DNA from: a virus
Strand: one strand, 5' to 3'
Virus record (IMG/VR): IMGVR_UViG_3300030390_000715
Coordinates: 88,754 to 152,753 of that record
DNA: 64,000 bases
Positions 1 to 5,585 of this stretch are shown in pieces; position 1 is the first letter of the stretch, and each line of letters opens with the position of its first letter. Below the pieces are notes generated by a model. It was not told the DNA's origin and searched no databases. It saw only the letters and a program-made list of their open reading frames with translations. The position numbers and the translations under genes were made by a program.

Positions 1-2
1 GG

Positions 3-215
3 CTAGGCAATTCTTGTGGCACAGAATCGTTGCCGCGAGTTGGAGCGAAAGGTGAGCTTGAGATAGTTACTTTAGAAGACGGCTTTGACGCTAGAGTCTG
101 TCACGTTGCTACTGAGGGCGATTACATCATTAAGGGTGTTCAAGGGGAATTTTATTCCTGCAAACCCGATATTTTTGATATGACTTATGAACTGGAATAT
201 TTGGTATCAAATTGA
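3..215 (+). CDS. Small conserved phage protein, 5' end off the window edge
   Basis: The reading frame is open from the left edge to the TAA-type stop at 213-215, and no ATG or well-placed ribosome site is visible inside, so the gene probably starts upstream. About 70 residues are seen. The C-terminal half contains the stretch GDYIIKGVQGEFYSCKPDIF, a pattern I recognise from many small phage proteins of unknown function. No membrane segment or catalytic motif is visible. It is the first of a run of short genes in the same direction. The frame is probably real because of the familiar motif; the function is unknown. Confidence 0.7.
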   Translation, partial: LGNSCGTESLPRVGAKGELEIVTLEDGFDARVCHVATEGDYIIKGVQGEFYSCKPDIFDMTYELEYLVSN

Positions 216-234
216 CTAGGCAGGGAGAGCATGA

Positions 235-441
235 ATGAACCACAAAGAGCGTAGCTATCTAATCAAACAGGTTATTGACGCGGCAAAGTCTCATGCAAAG
301 TGTGGAAACCTACACCACAAAAAATCCCATCAGCATTTAGATGGATGGATCTGTCCGGCTGAGACCGAGCTAGAAGCGGCTATTTATAAAGTGGAACTAA
401 TGTTACAGAAGGGAGAGCATAAAAGTAATGAGCATTTATAA
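235..441 (+). CDS. Small hypothetical protein
   Basis: A 68-residue protein of unknown function. I chose ATG 235 because it follows the purine-rich GGGAGAG block at 223-229; an ATG at 231 lies in another frame. The middle is rich in His and Cys (CGNLHHKKSHQHLDGWIC), which could bind a metal, but that is only an inference. The C-terminal half looks helical. It overlaps the next gene by 14 nt. I do not recognise the family. Confidence 0.55.
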   Translation: MNHKERSYLIKQVIDAAKSHAKCGNLHHKKSHQHLDGWICPAETELEAAIYKVELMLQKGEHKSNEHL

Positions 442-610
442 GGTAAAACTTACATATAGGTATTTTGATGTTGTTGATTTTTATGTTTTTGATGTTGTTG
501 AGGTTGAAGCCGATAATGAGAAAGATGCGCTAAAAAAAGCGACTGAGCTTTTAGATGACGCGGATTACGAGAGTCTTGAAGATAGCAAAATACTTGAAGT
601 CAACAACTAG
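428..610 (+). CDS. Small acidic hypothetical protein
   Basis: A 60-residue acidic protein. The pattern of alternating hydrophobic residues at the start (KVKLTYRYFDVVDF), followed by an amphipathic helix with DNEKDALKKATEL, resembles small beta-beta-alpha phage proteins. That is a structural impression only. A ribosome site (AGGGAG) lies at 409-414, some distance upstream of ATG 428. The start overlaps the preceding gene. Its stop sits directly in the repeated CAACAACTAGGAGAAAGT block that starts the next gene. Function unknown. Confidence 0.6.
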   Translation: MSIYKVKLTYRYFDVVDFYVFDVVEVEADNEKDALKKATELLDDADYESLEDSKILEVNN

Positions 611-619
611 GAGAAAGTC

Positions 620-841
620 ATGAGTAATACTAATACACCACAAGAATTCATGGCCGCTTACGATATAAACAATAGTGACGGGTCTGCTACCCTTAATTTA
701 ATGAAGGCAGCTTTACTTCCAAGCTGGCGCGAAACCTTTAAAAAATTAGAAGCATCTAGCCAGTTAGAAAACAAAAAACGCCGAGTCAGAGCGGCAACAA
801 CAGGAGAAAGTTATGATACTAATTCTAAGTCCGAAAGATAG
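620..841 (+). CDS. Small hypothetical protein
   Basis: A 73-residue protein starting at ATG 620 behind a strong GGAG site in the repeated AGGAGAAAGT block (609-618). The N-terminal half is polar with an alanine-rich helix-like part; the C-terminus is basic (KKRRVRAA). No recognised domain. It overlaps the following gene by 29 nt. Function unknown. Confidence 0.55.
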   Translation: MSNTNTPQEFMAAYDINNSDGSATLNLMKAALLPSWRETFKKLEASSQLENKKRRVRAATTGESYDTNSKSER

Positions 842-1007
842 TCTGTCTAAGTTGACGCTAGAGAACGTCGAGTCTTTTGCTCAAGAGGGTAATACGCTTT
901 TAGTAGTGTTTGAAGACGGTCGGGCACGAAACTATCCTCTCGTACATTTGTGGTATTACCAAAGCACCACCAAGCTACTAGGAGAAAGTGGTGAAAATAA
1001 CAGATGA
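813..1007 (+). CDS. Small hypothetical protein
   Basis: A 64-residue protein starting at ATG 813, seven bases after AGGAG at 802-806. It contains a predicted beta-rich middle (NTLLVVFEDGRARNYPL) that looks like a small strand-turn-strand protein. Frames on the opposite strand exist here but have no ribosome site. It overlaps genes on both sides, as is normal in this block. Function unknown. Confidence 0.55.
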   Translation: MILILSPKDSLSKLTLENVESFAQEGNTLLVVFEDGRARNYPLVHLWYYQSTTKLLGESGENNR

Positions 1008-1161
1008 CGAAACTTTGCAGGAATTTATCAGCAATCATTTAGACGTACAAGATTTTGGTTTTTTAGTTATAGCCAATGATGACTCGTTAAACCATCAGGC
1101 TTTAAGCCTTATACGTAGCAAGCTAAAAGCGTTCCTTGAAGGAGAAAATGATGAAAGATAA
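991..1161 (+). CDS. Small hypothetical protein with GTG start
   Basis: A 56-residue frame that starts with GTG at 991, six bases after GGAG at 981-984, in the same ribosome-site block that precedes its neighbours. A GTG at 988 is also in frame but too close. It reads to TAA at 1159-1161 and overlaps the next gene by 11 nt. The protein is acidic at the N-terminus (ITDDETLQEFI) and ends in a helix (SLIRSKLKAFLEG). It fills what would otherwise be a 140-base gap between two small genes. Function unknown. Confidence 0.55.
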   Translation: MKITDDETLQEFISNHLDVQDFGFLVIANDDSLNHQALSLIRSKLKAFLEGENDER

Positions 1162-1336
1162 AAAACTTATAAAAGCGGCAAAGAAGTTAGAGGATGCGGC
1201 ACAAGAGTATAGGTACTTGCATCAGAAAGGGAGTGAAAGGGACGCTCTTATCTGGATACAAAACAACACAACTGGCGAGGGTGTTTTTATAGCTGACAAT
1301 TTAAACATGGAACTTATAAAGGCAAGGTATTGTTAA
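1151..1336 (+). CDS. Small hypothetical protein
   Basis: A 61-residue protein. The preferred start is ATG 1151, six bases after GGAG (1141-1144); ATG 1148 is in frame but only three bases from it. The N-terminal half is a lysine- and alanine-rich helix (KKLIKAAKKLEDAAQEY). The rest is mixed (WIQNNTTGEGVFIADN). No recognisable domain. Confidence 0.55.
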   Translation: MKDKKLIKAAKKLEDAAQEYRYLHQKGSERDALIWIQNNTTGEGVFIADNLNMELIKARYC

Positions 1337-1356
1337 TCAACAACTAGGAGAAAGTG

Positions 1357-1815
1357 ATGGAAATTGATTTGATTGAACTGATTTTCTGGACGATATGCGT
1401 ATCTGTAGTGGTAATGTGTATTGTGGAAATGATTAATAGCCCTAACAACCCTAATGGGTATAAACATGATGATGCGCTACGCAAGTTATGCGGGGCTAAC
1501 GTCCGTATAAGCTATGGTTTCAGATTTGTTACTTACGAAAGTTTGTGCGGTAAAAATAGAGTCGATTTTCCACTAGATAAAGACCTATTACGCCATATGA
1601 ATAAAGACCTATTAGACTGTATGGAAACGATGCCCTGCTGTCCTTCAAAAGAATTTTCTCCACTTTATATAGAGTGGCAAGGAGAGAGATTTGTGTATGT
1701 GGGTTATTACGATGTGAATAATTTAGGTAGGGGTTCTGGAGATAAGGTAGTTGGAGAAAGGTATGGCAAACATTTTGGAGAGTATGGATATATGTCAGGA
1801 GAAAGTGATGAATAA
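1357..1815 (+). CDS. Hypothetical membrane-anchored protein
   Basis: A 152-residue protein. ATG 1357 lies six bases after GGAG (1347-1350) in the repeated initiation block; a GTG at 1354 is less well placed. Residues 5-25 form a clear hydrophobic segment (IELIFWTICVSVVVMCIVEM), so it is probably a single-pass inner-membrane protein. The soluble part contains several cysteines (near residues 44, 62, 87, 92 and 93) and aromatic residues. It overlaps the next gene by 8 nt. I do not recognise the family. Confidence 0.6.
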   Translation: MEIDLIELIFWTICVSVVVMCIVEMINSPNNPNGYKHDDALRKLCGANVRISYGFRFVTYESLCGKNRVDFPLDKDLLRHMNKDLLDCMETMPCCPSKEFSPLYIEWQGERFVYVGYYDVNNLGRGSGDKVVGERYGKHFGEYGYMSGESDE

Positions 1816-2005
1816 GGAAAACAGCATAAAAAATGAATGGGACAGACTCAAAAAAGAACACCCCGCGATTGTATCTGACGATGAAATGCAAGAAGCGCAC
1901 GACTGCATTGAGCAACAAGCGCACGACTGCATTGAGCAACAAGTCATTGATTACTGTAACCAGACTAATGTTAGCGATGGCAGTACGGCAAGCTACTATG
2001 AATAA
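1808..2005 (+). CDS. Small hypothetical protein with internal duplication
   Basis: A 65-residue protein starting at ATG 1808 behind AGGAG at 1797-1801. It is polar and probably helical. It contains an exact tandem duplication of eight residues (AHDCIEQQ twice), encoded by two identical 24-base units at 1895-1918 and 1919-1942. It overlaps the next gene by 8 nt. Function unknown. Confidence 0.6.
   Translation: MNKENSIKNEWDRLKKEHPAIVSDDEMQEAHDCIEQQAHDCIEQQVIDYCNQTNVSDGSTASYYE
1895..1942 (+). repeat. Perfect 24-bp tandem duplication
   Basis: Two identical 24-base units lie head to tail and keep the reading frame of the host gene. Identity at every base, including third codon positions, suggests a recent duplication. 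Confidence 0.95.
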
Positions 2006-2162
2006 ATTAATAATAGCTAAAATATTTTTGGGGTTAGCTTTAGGGCTTGTGGTAGCTGGTGTTACATTTCCTGATTTTGGGTTGGTAGAGCTTATTGTTT
2101 TTAGTGCATTTACTCTGGGGCAATTTGCTGTATACCTAAAACTGAAAAGGTGGAAACGATGA
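1998..2162 (+). CDS. Small two-segment membrane protein
   Basis: A 54-residue protein with two hydrophobic segments (IAKIFLGLALGLVVAGVTF and LVELIVFSAFTLGQFAVYL) separated by a short loop. It ends in a positively charged tail (KLKRWKR), which suggests both ends lie in the cytoplasm. ATG 1998 overlaps the previous gene. Size and charge pattern would fit a small phage membrane effector or holin-like protein, but there is no direct evidence for either. Function unknown. Confidence 0.6.
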   Translation: MNKLIIAKIFLGLALGLVVAGVTFPDFGLVELIVFSAFTLGQFAVYLKLKRWKR

Positions 2163-2207
2163 TAATGGATGATGATTTTGGCTGGCGATAACAGCAGGAG
2201 AAAAGTG

Positions 2208-2450
2208 ATGGATAAATGCAAAAAATGCCCTGATGGAGAGATGGTGCTCAAAATAGAAGATTACGAATTTCAGCATGAGGGAAAGCCGTTAGTGGTGCCG
2301 AGTCCTTACCATGAGTGTAATTCGTGTGGCTTCGACATGGTTTCTTATGAGCTATCGGTACTGAACGATGCACTAGTCCATCACGCCAAAAACAAATCGT
2401 CTAACAGAACACCATTCTCAAACTGCATTGGAGATAAAAAATGGATATAA
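2208..2450 (+). CDS. Zinc-ribbon protein, YgiT/MqsA-antitoxin N-domain type
   Basis: An 80-residue protein starting at ATG 2208 behind AGGAG (2196-2200). It has CxxC near its start (CKKC followed by PDGEM) and a second CxxC (CNSCGFD) about 40 residues later. Together these form a four-cysteine zinc ribbon like that of YgiT/MqsA-type antitoxin N-domains. The C-terminal DNA-binding HTH of a full antitoxin is missing and no toxin-like gene is next to it. It is more likely a stand-alone small phage regulator than a toxin-antitoxin partner. The zinc-ribbon reading is firm; the role is not known. Confidence 0.65.
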   Translation: MDKCKKCPDGEMVLKIEDYEFQHEGKPLVVPSPYHECNSCGFDMVSYELSVLNDALVHHAKNKSSNRTPFSNCIGDKKWI

Positions 2451-2506
2451 TAGCGAAAAATCTTGACATCCCTTGTGACCTTGATATACTAGAGACTGCA
2501 CCATAA
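2441..2506 (+). CDS. Possible 21-residue leader-like ORF
   Basis: A tiny frame starts at ATG 2441, seven bases after GGAG at 2430-2433, and ends at TAA 2504-2506. Its product (MDIIAKNLDIPCDLDILETA plus Pro) has no recognised features. A sigma70-type promoter lies inside it. It may be chance; I list it because its ribosome site is well spaced and it closes the small-gene run just before the terminator. Confidence 0.25.
   Translation: MDIIAKNLDIPCDLDILETAP
2463..2490 (+). promoter_or_regulatory. Sigma70-type promoter for a short transcript
   Basis: TTGACA at 2463-2468 and TATACT at 2485-2490 are separated by 16 bases. Transcription would start near 2497-2498. The intrinsic terminator begins only 26 bases further on, so the product would be a very short RNA unless there is read-through. 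Confidence 0.65.
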
Positions 2507-2548
2507 AACGATCACTCACAACCAGCCTTCTTTCGAGAAGGCTTTTTT
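2498..2548 (+). ncRNA. Candidate ~51-nt small RNA
   Basis: This is inferred from a promoter (2463-2490) and an intrinsic terminator (2524-2548) placed about 50 bases apart. Almost no coding sequence lies between, only the last nine bases of a doubtful 21-residue frame. The RNA would have a 26-nt single-stranded 5' part rich in A and C and a 3' UUCG-capped hairpin with a U-tract. That is the architecture of many bacterial and phage small RNAs. The alternative is that the terminator serves the upstream small-gene operon and the promoter adds read-through into thyX. Confidence 0.4.
2524..2548 (+). terminator. Strong intrinsic terminator, UUCG loop
   Basis: AGCCTTCT (2524-2531) and AGAAGGCT (2536-2543) pair perfectly around a TTCG tetraloop, followed by a run of T to 2548. 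It ends the small-gene block. Confidence 0.9.
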
Positions 2549-2556
2549 AATTCCAC

Positions 2557-2585
2557 TTGACAAATGGTAGAAGACCTGCTATAAT
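2557..2585 (+). promoter_or_regulatory. Perfect-consensus sigma70 promoter for thyX operon
   Basis: TTGACA (2557-2562), a 17-base spacer and TATAAT (2580-2585) match the bacterial consensus exactly. Transcription would start at about 2592. It would serve thyX and the small genes after it, probably as an immediate-early promoter read by unmodified host RNA polymerase. Confidence 0.9.
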
Positions 2586-2592
2586 ACAACCT

Positions 2593-2639
2593 GATCGACA
2601 ATCTCGTAAATTGGTGAATTCCTAGGTGGTGCGTCGATC
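2593..2639 (+). promoter_or_regulatory. Structured 5' leader of thyX
   Basis: GATCGAC at 2593-2599 and GTCGATC at 2633-2639 form a 7-bp stem that begins at the predicted first base of the transcript. Inside it AATT-GGTG-AATT (2609-2620) can form a small hairpin. The closing stem is followed by TTATTTT. It may protect the 5' end or act as an attenuator; nothing in the sequence decides between these. Confidence 0.5.
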
Positions 2640-2665
2640 TTATTTTAACTTAACTGGAGATGTGT

Positions 2666-3322
2666 GTGGTAAATTTAATTGCGCTAAGTAAACCGAGCGC
2701 GTATAGTGAATGCAGAACAGCCGAAGAATTAGTAGCGTATACTGCGCGAGTAAGTAATCCGGCTAATCAAAATAACACTGGGACAGCAAGCAAGCTCCTC
2801 TCGTATCTCATTAGAGAAAATCATTGGTCGCCTCTAGAGATGGTTCATATGACAATGGAAATTAAAACGACTAGAGATATTAGTCGCCAGATTTTACGTC
2901 ATCGATCCTTCTCGTTTCAAGAGTTTAGTCAACGATATGCGGTGAGTGAGAATATAGACGTAGTTAGAGAAACACGATTACAAGATAAATCGAATCGTCA
3001 AAACTCTATAGAGACGGATGATAAACATGTACATCATGAATGGCTTGACGCGCAGACTAAAGTTAGAACACTAGCAAAAGAGCAGTATCATAGGGCTCTT
3101 GATCTAGGTGTCGCGAAAGAGCAAGCGAGGTCATTGTTACCCGAAGGTCTTACCGAGACTACGCTATATATGTCGGGTAGTCTAAGATCGTGGGTACACT
3201 ATTGCGATCTTAGAATGTCAAACGGTACACAGAAAGAACATATGGAAATCGCTAAGTCCTGTTGGGAAATTATAGGACAGCACTTTCCTAGTGTAATTAA
3301 TTCAATTGAAGATAAGGAATAA
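2666..3322 (+). CDS. thyX: FAD-dependent thymidylate synthase ThyX
   Basis: This gene makes dTMP from dUMP using methylene-tetrahydrofolate, NADPH and FAD, and so supplies thymine nucleotides for phage replication. The ThyX signature RHRSFSFQEFSQRY (RHRxxSxxxxSxRY type) is complete at about residues 78-91. The family's C-terminal helices with SLLPEGLTETTLYMSGSLR and WVHYCDLR are also present. About 218 residues is the usual family length. I prefer GTG 2666, six bases after GGAG (2656-2659); the ATG at 2660 touches the ribosome site. It is the first gene after a consensus promoter and is followed after 4 bases by a small gene. Confidence 0.97.
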   Translation: MVNLIALSKPSAYSECRTAEELVAYTARVSNPANQNNTGTASKLLSYLIRENHWSPLEMVHMTMEIKTTRDISRQILRHRSFSFQEFSQRYAVSENIDVVRETRLQDKSNRQNSIETDDKHVHHEWLDAQTKVRTLAKEQYHRALDLGVAKEQARSLLPEGLTETTLYMSGSLRSWVHYCDLRMSNGTQKEHMEIAKSCWEIIGQHFPSVINSIEDKE

Positions 3323-3326
3323 AGAA

Positions 3327-3629
3327 ATGGGTATAGGAATATTGACGGGCCTAAGTAATTTAATAGGAGAAGTGGTATCGGTCGTAACAGTTTCTGGTGA
3401 GTATGTTGGCGTTTTTGAAGGTGAAGGCAAAGATGGCGAGATCGTCGTTAAAAATCCTCGAATGTTAATCGCAACTGAAGAAGGTGTAGGATTTGCGAGA
3501 GGTCTATGTATGACTGGTATGGCTGATGCGAAGATGGTACGGTTTAAAGACTATGTTTTTCTTACAGCCACTAATGATGATTTCGCAAATTCCTACAGAG
3601 AAGCGACCTCATTGATACAACGAGTGTGA
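3327..3629 (+). CDS. Small conserved hypothetical protein, possibly Sm-like fold
   Basis: A 100-residue protein starting at ATG 3327, just after thyX. The first half alternates hydrophobic residues in a way that suggests a small beta-barrel (IGEVVSVVTVSGEYVGVFEG, then IVVKNPRML). The 'decreasing/limiting' turn pattern and the NPR motif recall Sm-like proteins found in marine T4-likes, but I cannot confirm this. If right, it would be an RNA-binding or structural small protein. It overlaps the next gene by 4 nt (GTGA). Confidence 0.75.
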   Translation: MGIGILTGLSNLIGEVVSVVTVSGEYVGVFEGEGKDGEIVVKNPRMLIATEEGVGFARGLCMTGMADAKMVRFKDYVFLTATNDDFANSYREATSLIQRV

Positions 3630-3772
3630 ATAGCAAAAAAGCCAAGCTCTTCCGTAAAGTAGGAAAGGTTGACAAAAGGTCTAAGAAACTGTACAATACT
3701 TTAGATCACAAAGAGCGTGAAGTTCTTGGCGAAATATATGCTATTCTAAAAACTAAACAAAAGGTGAAATAA
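3626..3772 (+). CDS. Small basic hypothetical protein with GTG start
   Basis: A 48-residue, lysine-rich protein (NSKKAKLFRKVGKVDKRSKK) starting with GTG 3626 that overlaps the previous stop (GTGA). The middle (LYNTLDHKEREVLGEIYAIL) looks like one amphipathic helix. The next gene starts one base after its stop. Proteins of this pattern occur in marine T4-like phages, as far as I recall, with unknown function. The basic part could contact nucleic acid. Confidence 0.7.
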   Translation: MNSKKAKLFRKVGKVDKRSKKLYNTLDHKEREVLGEIYAILKTKQKVK

Positions 3773-3773
3773 G

Positions 3774-4322
3774 ATGAACGTGTTCTACTTAGATAAAGAC
3801 CCAGTAGTATGTGCTGAAATGCATAACGACAAGCACGTGGTAAAGATGCTTGTAGAATACGCGCAACTTATGTCGACGGCTCATAGAATTATTGATGGTG
3901 AACACTGGGAGGGAAGAACTACAAACGGTCGCAGAATCGCAAGGTTCTTCCACCCAGACGCCGCTATGCAACATACTCTATATAAGGCTACTCACATGAA
4001 TCATCCATCTGCGGTGTGGCTCCGAGAATCAGCACAGAATTATACGTGGTTGTACGATATGTGGACAGCATTACATCATGAGTTTGAACACAGATATGGC
4101 AAGTCTCACCTTTCATTCACTAAGCTAGAGTATTACTTGATATCCCCTCCCGAGGGTTTAACTGGTGTATCCGGCTTTACAGATCCACCTCCTGCTATGG
4201 GTCAATTCCCTGATTGTATCGTTCCGGGCGATTCAATAAAATCTTATCGCAACTACTATCAAGTAGCTAAGAAGAGTTTTGCAGTGTGGACAAAACGCGA
4301 CACACCCTATTGGTGGAAATAA
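3774..4322 (+). CDS. Conserved T4-like hypothetical protein
   Basis: A 182-residue soluble protein. It begins MNVFYLDKDPVVCAEMHNDKH, a start typical of a family that is widespread in marine T4-like phages and has no established function. Conserved-looking His residues (HNDKHVVKML, STAHRI, THMNHPSAVW) and the SYRNYYQVAKKSFAVWTKRD end could make a metal or active site, but this is an inference. It sits in a cluster with thyX and replication genes. It overlaps the next start (TAATG). Confidence 0.85.
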   Translation: MNVFYLDKDPVVCAEMHNDKHVVKMLVEYAQLMSTAHRIIDGEHWEGRTTNGRRIARFFHPDAAMQHTLYKATHMNHPSAVWLRESAQNYTWLYDMWTALHHEFEHRYGKSHLSFTKLEYYLISPPEGLTGVSGFTDPPPAMGQFPDCIVPGDSIKSYRNYYQVAKKSFAVWTKRDTPYWWK

Positions 4323-4489
4323 TGGCAACAAAAAATGACGTAACTGGAGATAGTATCCAGAGTAAGAAAAGCAGTAAGAACTATCGTGATAATTATGGAA
4401 ACATATGGAAGAAACCCGATGAATCGCCAGTACCACATCGCGAGGATACGGATACAGATAATGAAACATATCGAAGAGGATACGATTGA
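4322..4489 (+). CDS. Small conserved hypothetical protein
   Basis: A 55-residue polar protein starting at ATG 4322, inside the TAATG overlap with the preceding gene and ending in a TGATG overlap with the next. The start choice rests on this coupling. Sequence such as NYRDNYGNIWKKPDESPVPH is polar and probably disordered. Function unknown. Confidence 0.7.
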   Translation: MATKNDVTGDSIQSKKSSKNYRDNYGNIWKKPDESPVPHREDTDTDNETYRRGYD

Positions 4490-5259
4490 TGGCTAAAAAA
4501 GTGACTGCTAAAAGAGTTAAACGTGCCAAGTTTGTGCCTAAACCCAAGAAGACGTTGATACCTCAACCTAATTGGAGTAAACTTGAAAAGGCTACGACCG
4601 AAGATCAGCGTATGCAAGCTTGGTTAGATTGTGATATGTTCGTGCATTGTGAAGTGACTGATAAAGAATATCTTCACTCTATGAAGAAGTGGCTTAGAAA
4701 AGAAAGCGGTTGGGGTGTAAATGACGAGGTGCTTTTAATACCAGATACGTTCTTAGTAGCTTGCGCAAAGCATGGTTGGAAAGCGATACGTCTGGGCTAC
4801 ATGCCGGTTGCAGTTCGAACGTCTTTATATAAGATACTAATGCCGTTACTGAAAAATGCGCAGGCACTTAAAGATAAGGTCACGGGCGATCCATTGATTC
4901 ACCCCACCGTATCTGATAAAGATGAAGATCATGCGCTATATCTGCCCAAAGTGAAAGAGTGGATTGTTTCGATTAAGCAATACCTCAAAGCGAGTAAGCA
5001 TTACGAAGAATCGTCTGATGCGAAGTTAAGAATGCAATACCAAACAGCAACGACCTATCTGTATAATCTATCTGCTTATATGCGAACAGGCGTGTGGCTA
5101 GATTCGCATTACGGTGAGAAGCGAGAGTATAAGCAAGTATCTGTTTGCATAGCTCCCTCATATCGCCCAGACGGTACTATGAATAGAACGATAGGTGTCC
5201 ACTATCCTGATGTTGGGGCTGTATGGACACGAGAAATGGAGTATCCGAATGAAGCTTGA
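4489..5259 (+). CDS. Hypothetical protein
   Basis: A 256-residue protein, start ATG 4489 in a TGATG overlap. The N-terminus is strongly basic (KKVTAKRVKRAKFVPKPKKT), the rest largely helical with many Trp and Tyr residues. No catalytic motif is recognised. The basic tail and its place between DNA-metabolism genes and gp33 hint at nucleic-acid binding, but this is inference. Its 3' end overlaps the gp33 start. Confidence 0.75.
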   Translation: MAKKVTAKRVKRAKFVPKPKKTLIPQPNWSKLEKATTEDQRMQAWLDCDMFVHCEVTDKEYLHSMKKWLRKESGWGVNDEVLLIPDTFLVACAKHGWKAIRLGYMPVAVRTSLYKILMPLLKNAQALKDKVTGDPLIHPTVSDKDEDHALYLPKVKEWIVSIKQYLKASKHYEESSDAKLRMQYQTATTYLYNLSAYMRTGVWLDSHYGEKREYKQVSVCIAPSYRPDGTMNRTIGVHYPDVGAVWTREMEYPNEA

Positions 5260-5479
5260 TGGAATGATGATGACGAAGAGTAGGTTCACTAAGATGGTCG
5301 AAGACTGGGTGCGTGAAAAGCGAATGCCCTACATGGATGCAGTCTGCGCTATATGTGAACAACACAAGATGGAGATCGAAGATGTTAAGAAGTACATATC
5401 TCCTGTTATAAAGAATAAGATAGAAGCTGAAGCAATGAGCCTAAACTATCTTCCTCGCCAAAACACTTTACCAATTTAG
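5249..5479 (+). CDS. 33: Late transcription coactivator gp33-like
   Basis: A 76-residue protein like T4 gp33, which links RNA polymerase and the sliding clamp so that late promoters are used. The visible pattern is KMVEDWVREKRMPYMDAVCA, then EIEDVKKYISPVIKNKIEAE and the ending NTLPI. This matches T4 gp33's core (acidic helix, a 'sites of residence' ISPxIxxKIxxEA helix, and a short hydrophobic C-terminal clamp-binding tail NTLDFLL-like). It is shorter than T4 gp33 (about 112). The start may be ATG 5249 or one of the in-frame ATGs at 5264-5270. The many TATAAATA promoters downstream fit this role. Confidence 0.85.
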   Translation: MKLDGMMMTKSRFTKMVEDWVREKRMPYMDAVCAICEQHKMEIEDVKKYISPVIKNKIEAEAMSLNYLPRQNTLPI

Positions 5480-5505
5480 CTATATACTAATGCGTAATAA
5501 AATGA

Positions 5506-5534
5506 TTGACTTTGGTTGATCATTATGTTACAAT
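5506..5534 (+). promoter_or_regulatory. Sigma70-type promoter for gp32
   Basis: TTGACT (5506-5511), a 17-base spacer and TACAAT (5529-5534) form a near-consensus promoter in the 106-base gap between gp33 and gp32. Together with the terminator after gp32 it makes gp32 an independent transcription unit. Confidence 0.8.
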
Positions 5535-5585
5535 ACTCGAAGTACCATAAACTGAAATACACTGTTAATAATAGGAACAAGAAAT

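Larger units (their letters stand above)
609..2210 (+). promoter_or_regulatory. Repeated translation-initiation block AGGAGAAAGT(N)ATG
   Basis: The same ribosome-site block stands in front of at least seven of the small genes: about 609-622, 802-815, 980-993, 1140-1153, 1346-1359, 1797-1810 and 2196-2210. In two places (about 600 and 1338) the identity extends upstream to CAACAACTAGGAGAAAGT. The blocks lie inside the end of the upstream gene, so each gene is initiated within its neighbour's 3' end. Confidence 0.8.

Noticed and set aside
1529-2251. A 240-codon open frame on the minus strand in the small-gene block
   Set aside because: It runs opposite several small plus-strand genes that each have a strong, repeated ribosome site; it has none and its composition (Leu/Ile/Phe/His-rich) is that of an antisense shadow.
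2208-2450. Toxin-antitoxin pair around the zinc-ribbon protein
   Set aside because: The protein has only the zinc ribbon, no HTH, and neither neighbour resembles a MqsR-type toxin.
2446-2451. TATAAT at 2446 as a promoter
   Set aside because: No -35-like hexamer lies 16-18 bases upstream (nearest TTGGAG gives a 12-base spacer).
2660-2665. ATG 2660 as start of thyX
   Set aside because: It directly follows GGAG with no spacing; GTG 2666 has a six-base spacing and keeps the family's N-terminus.
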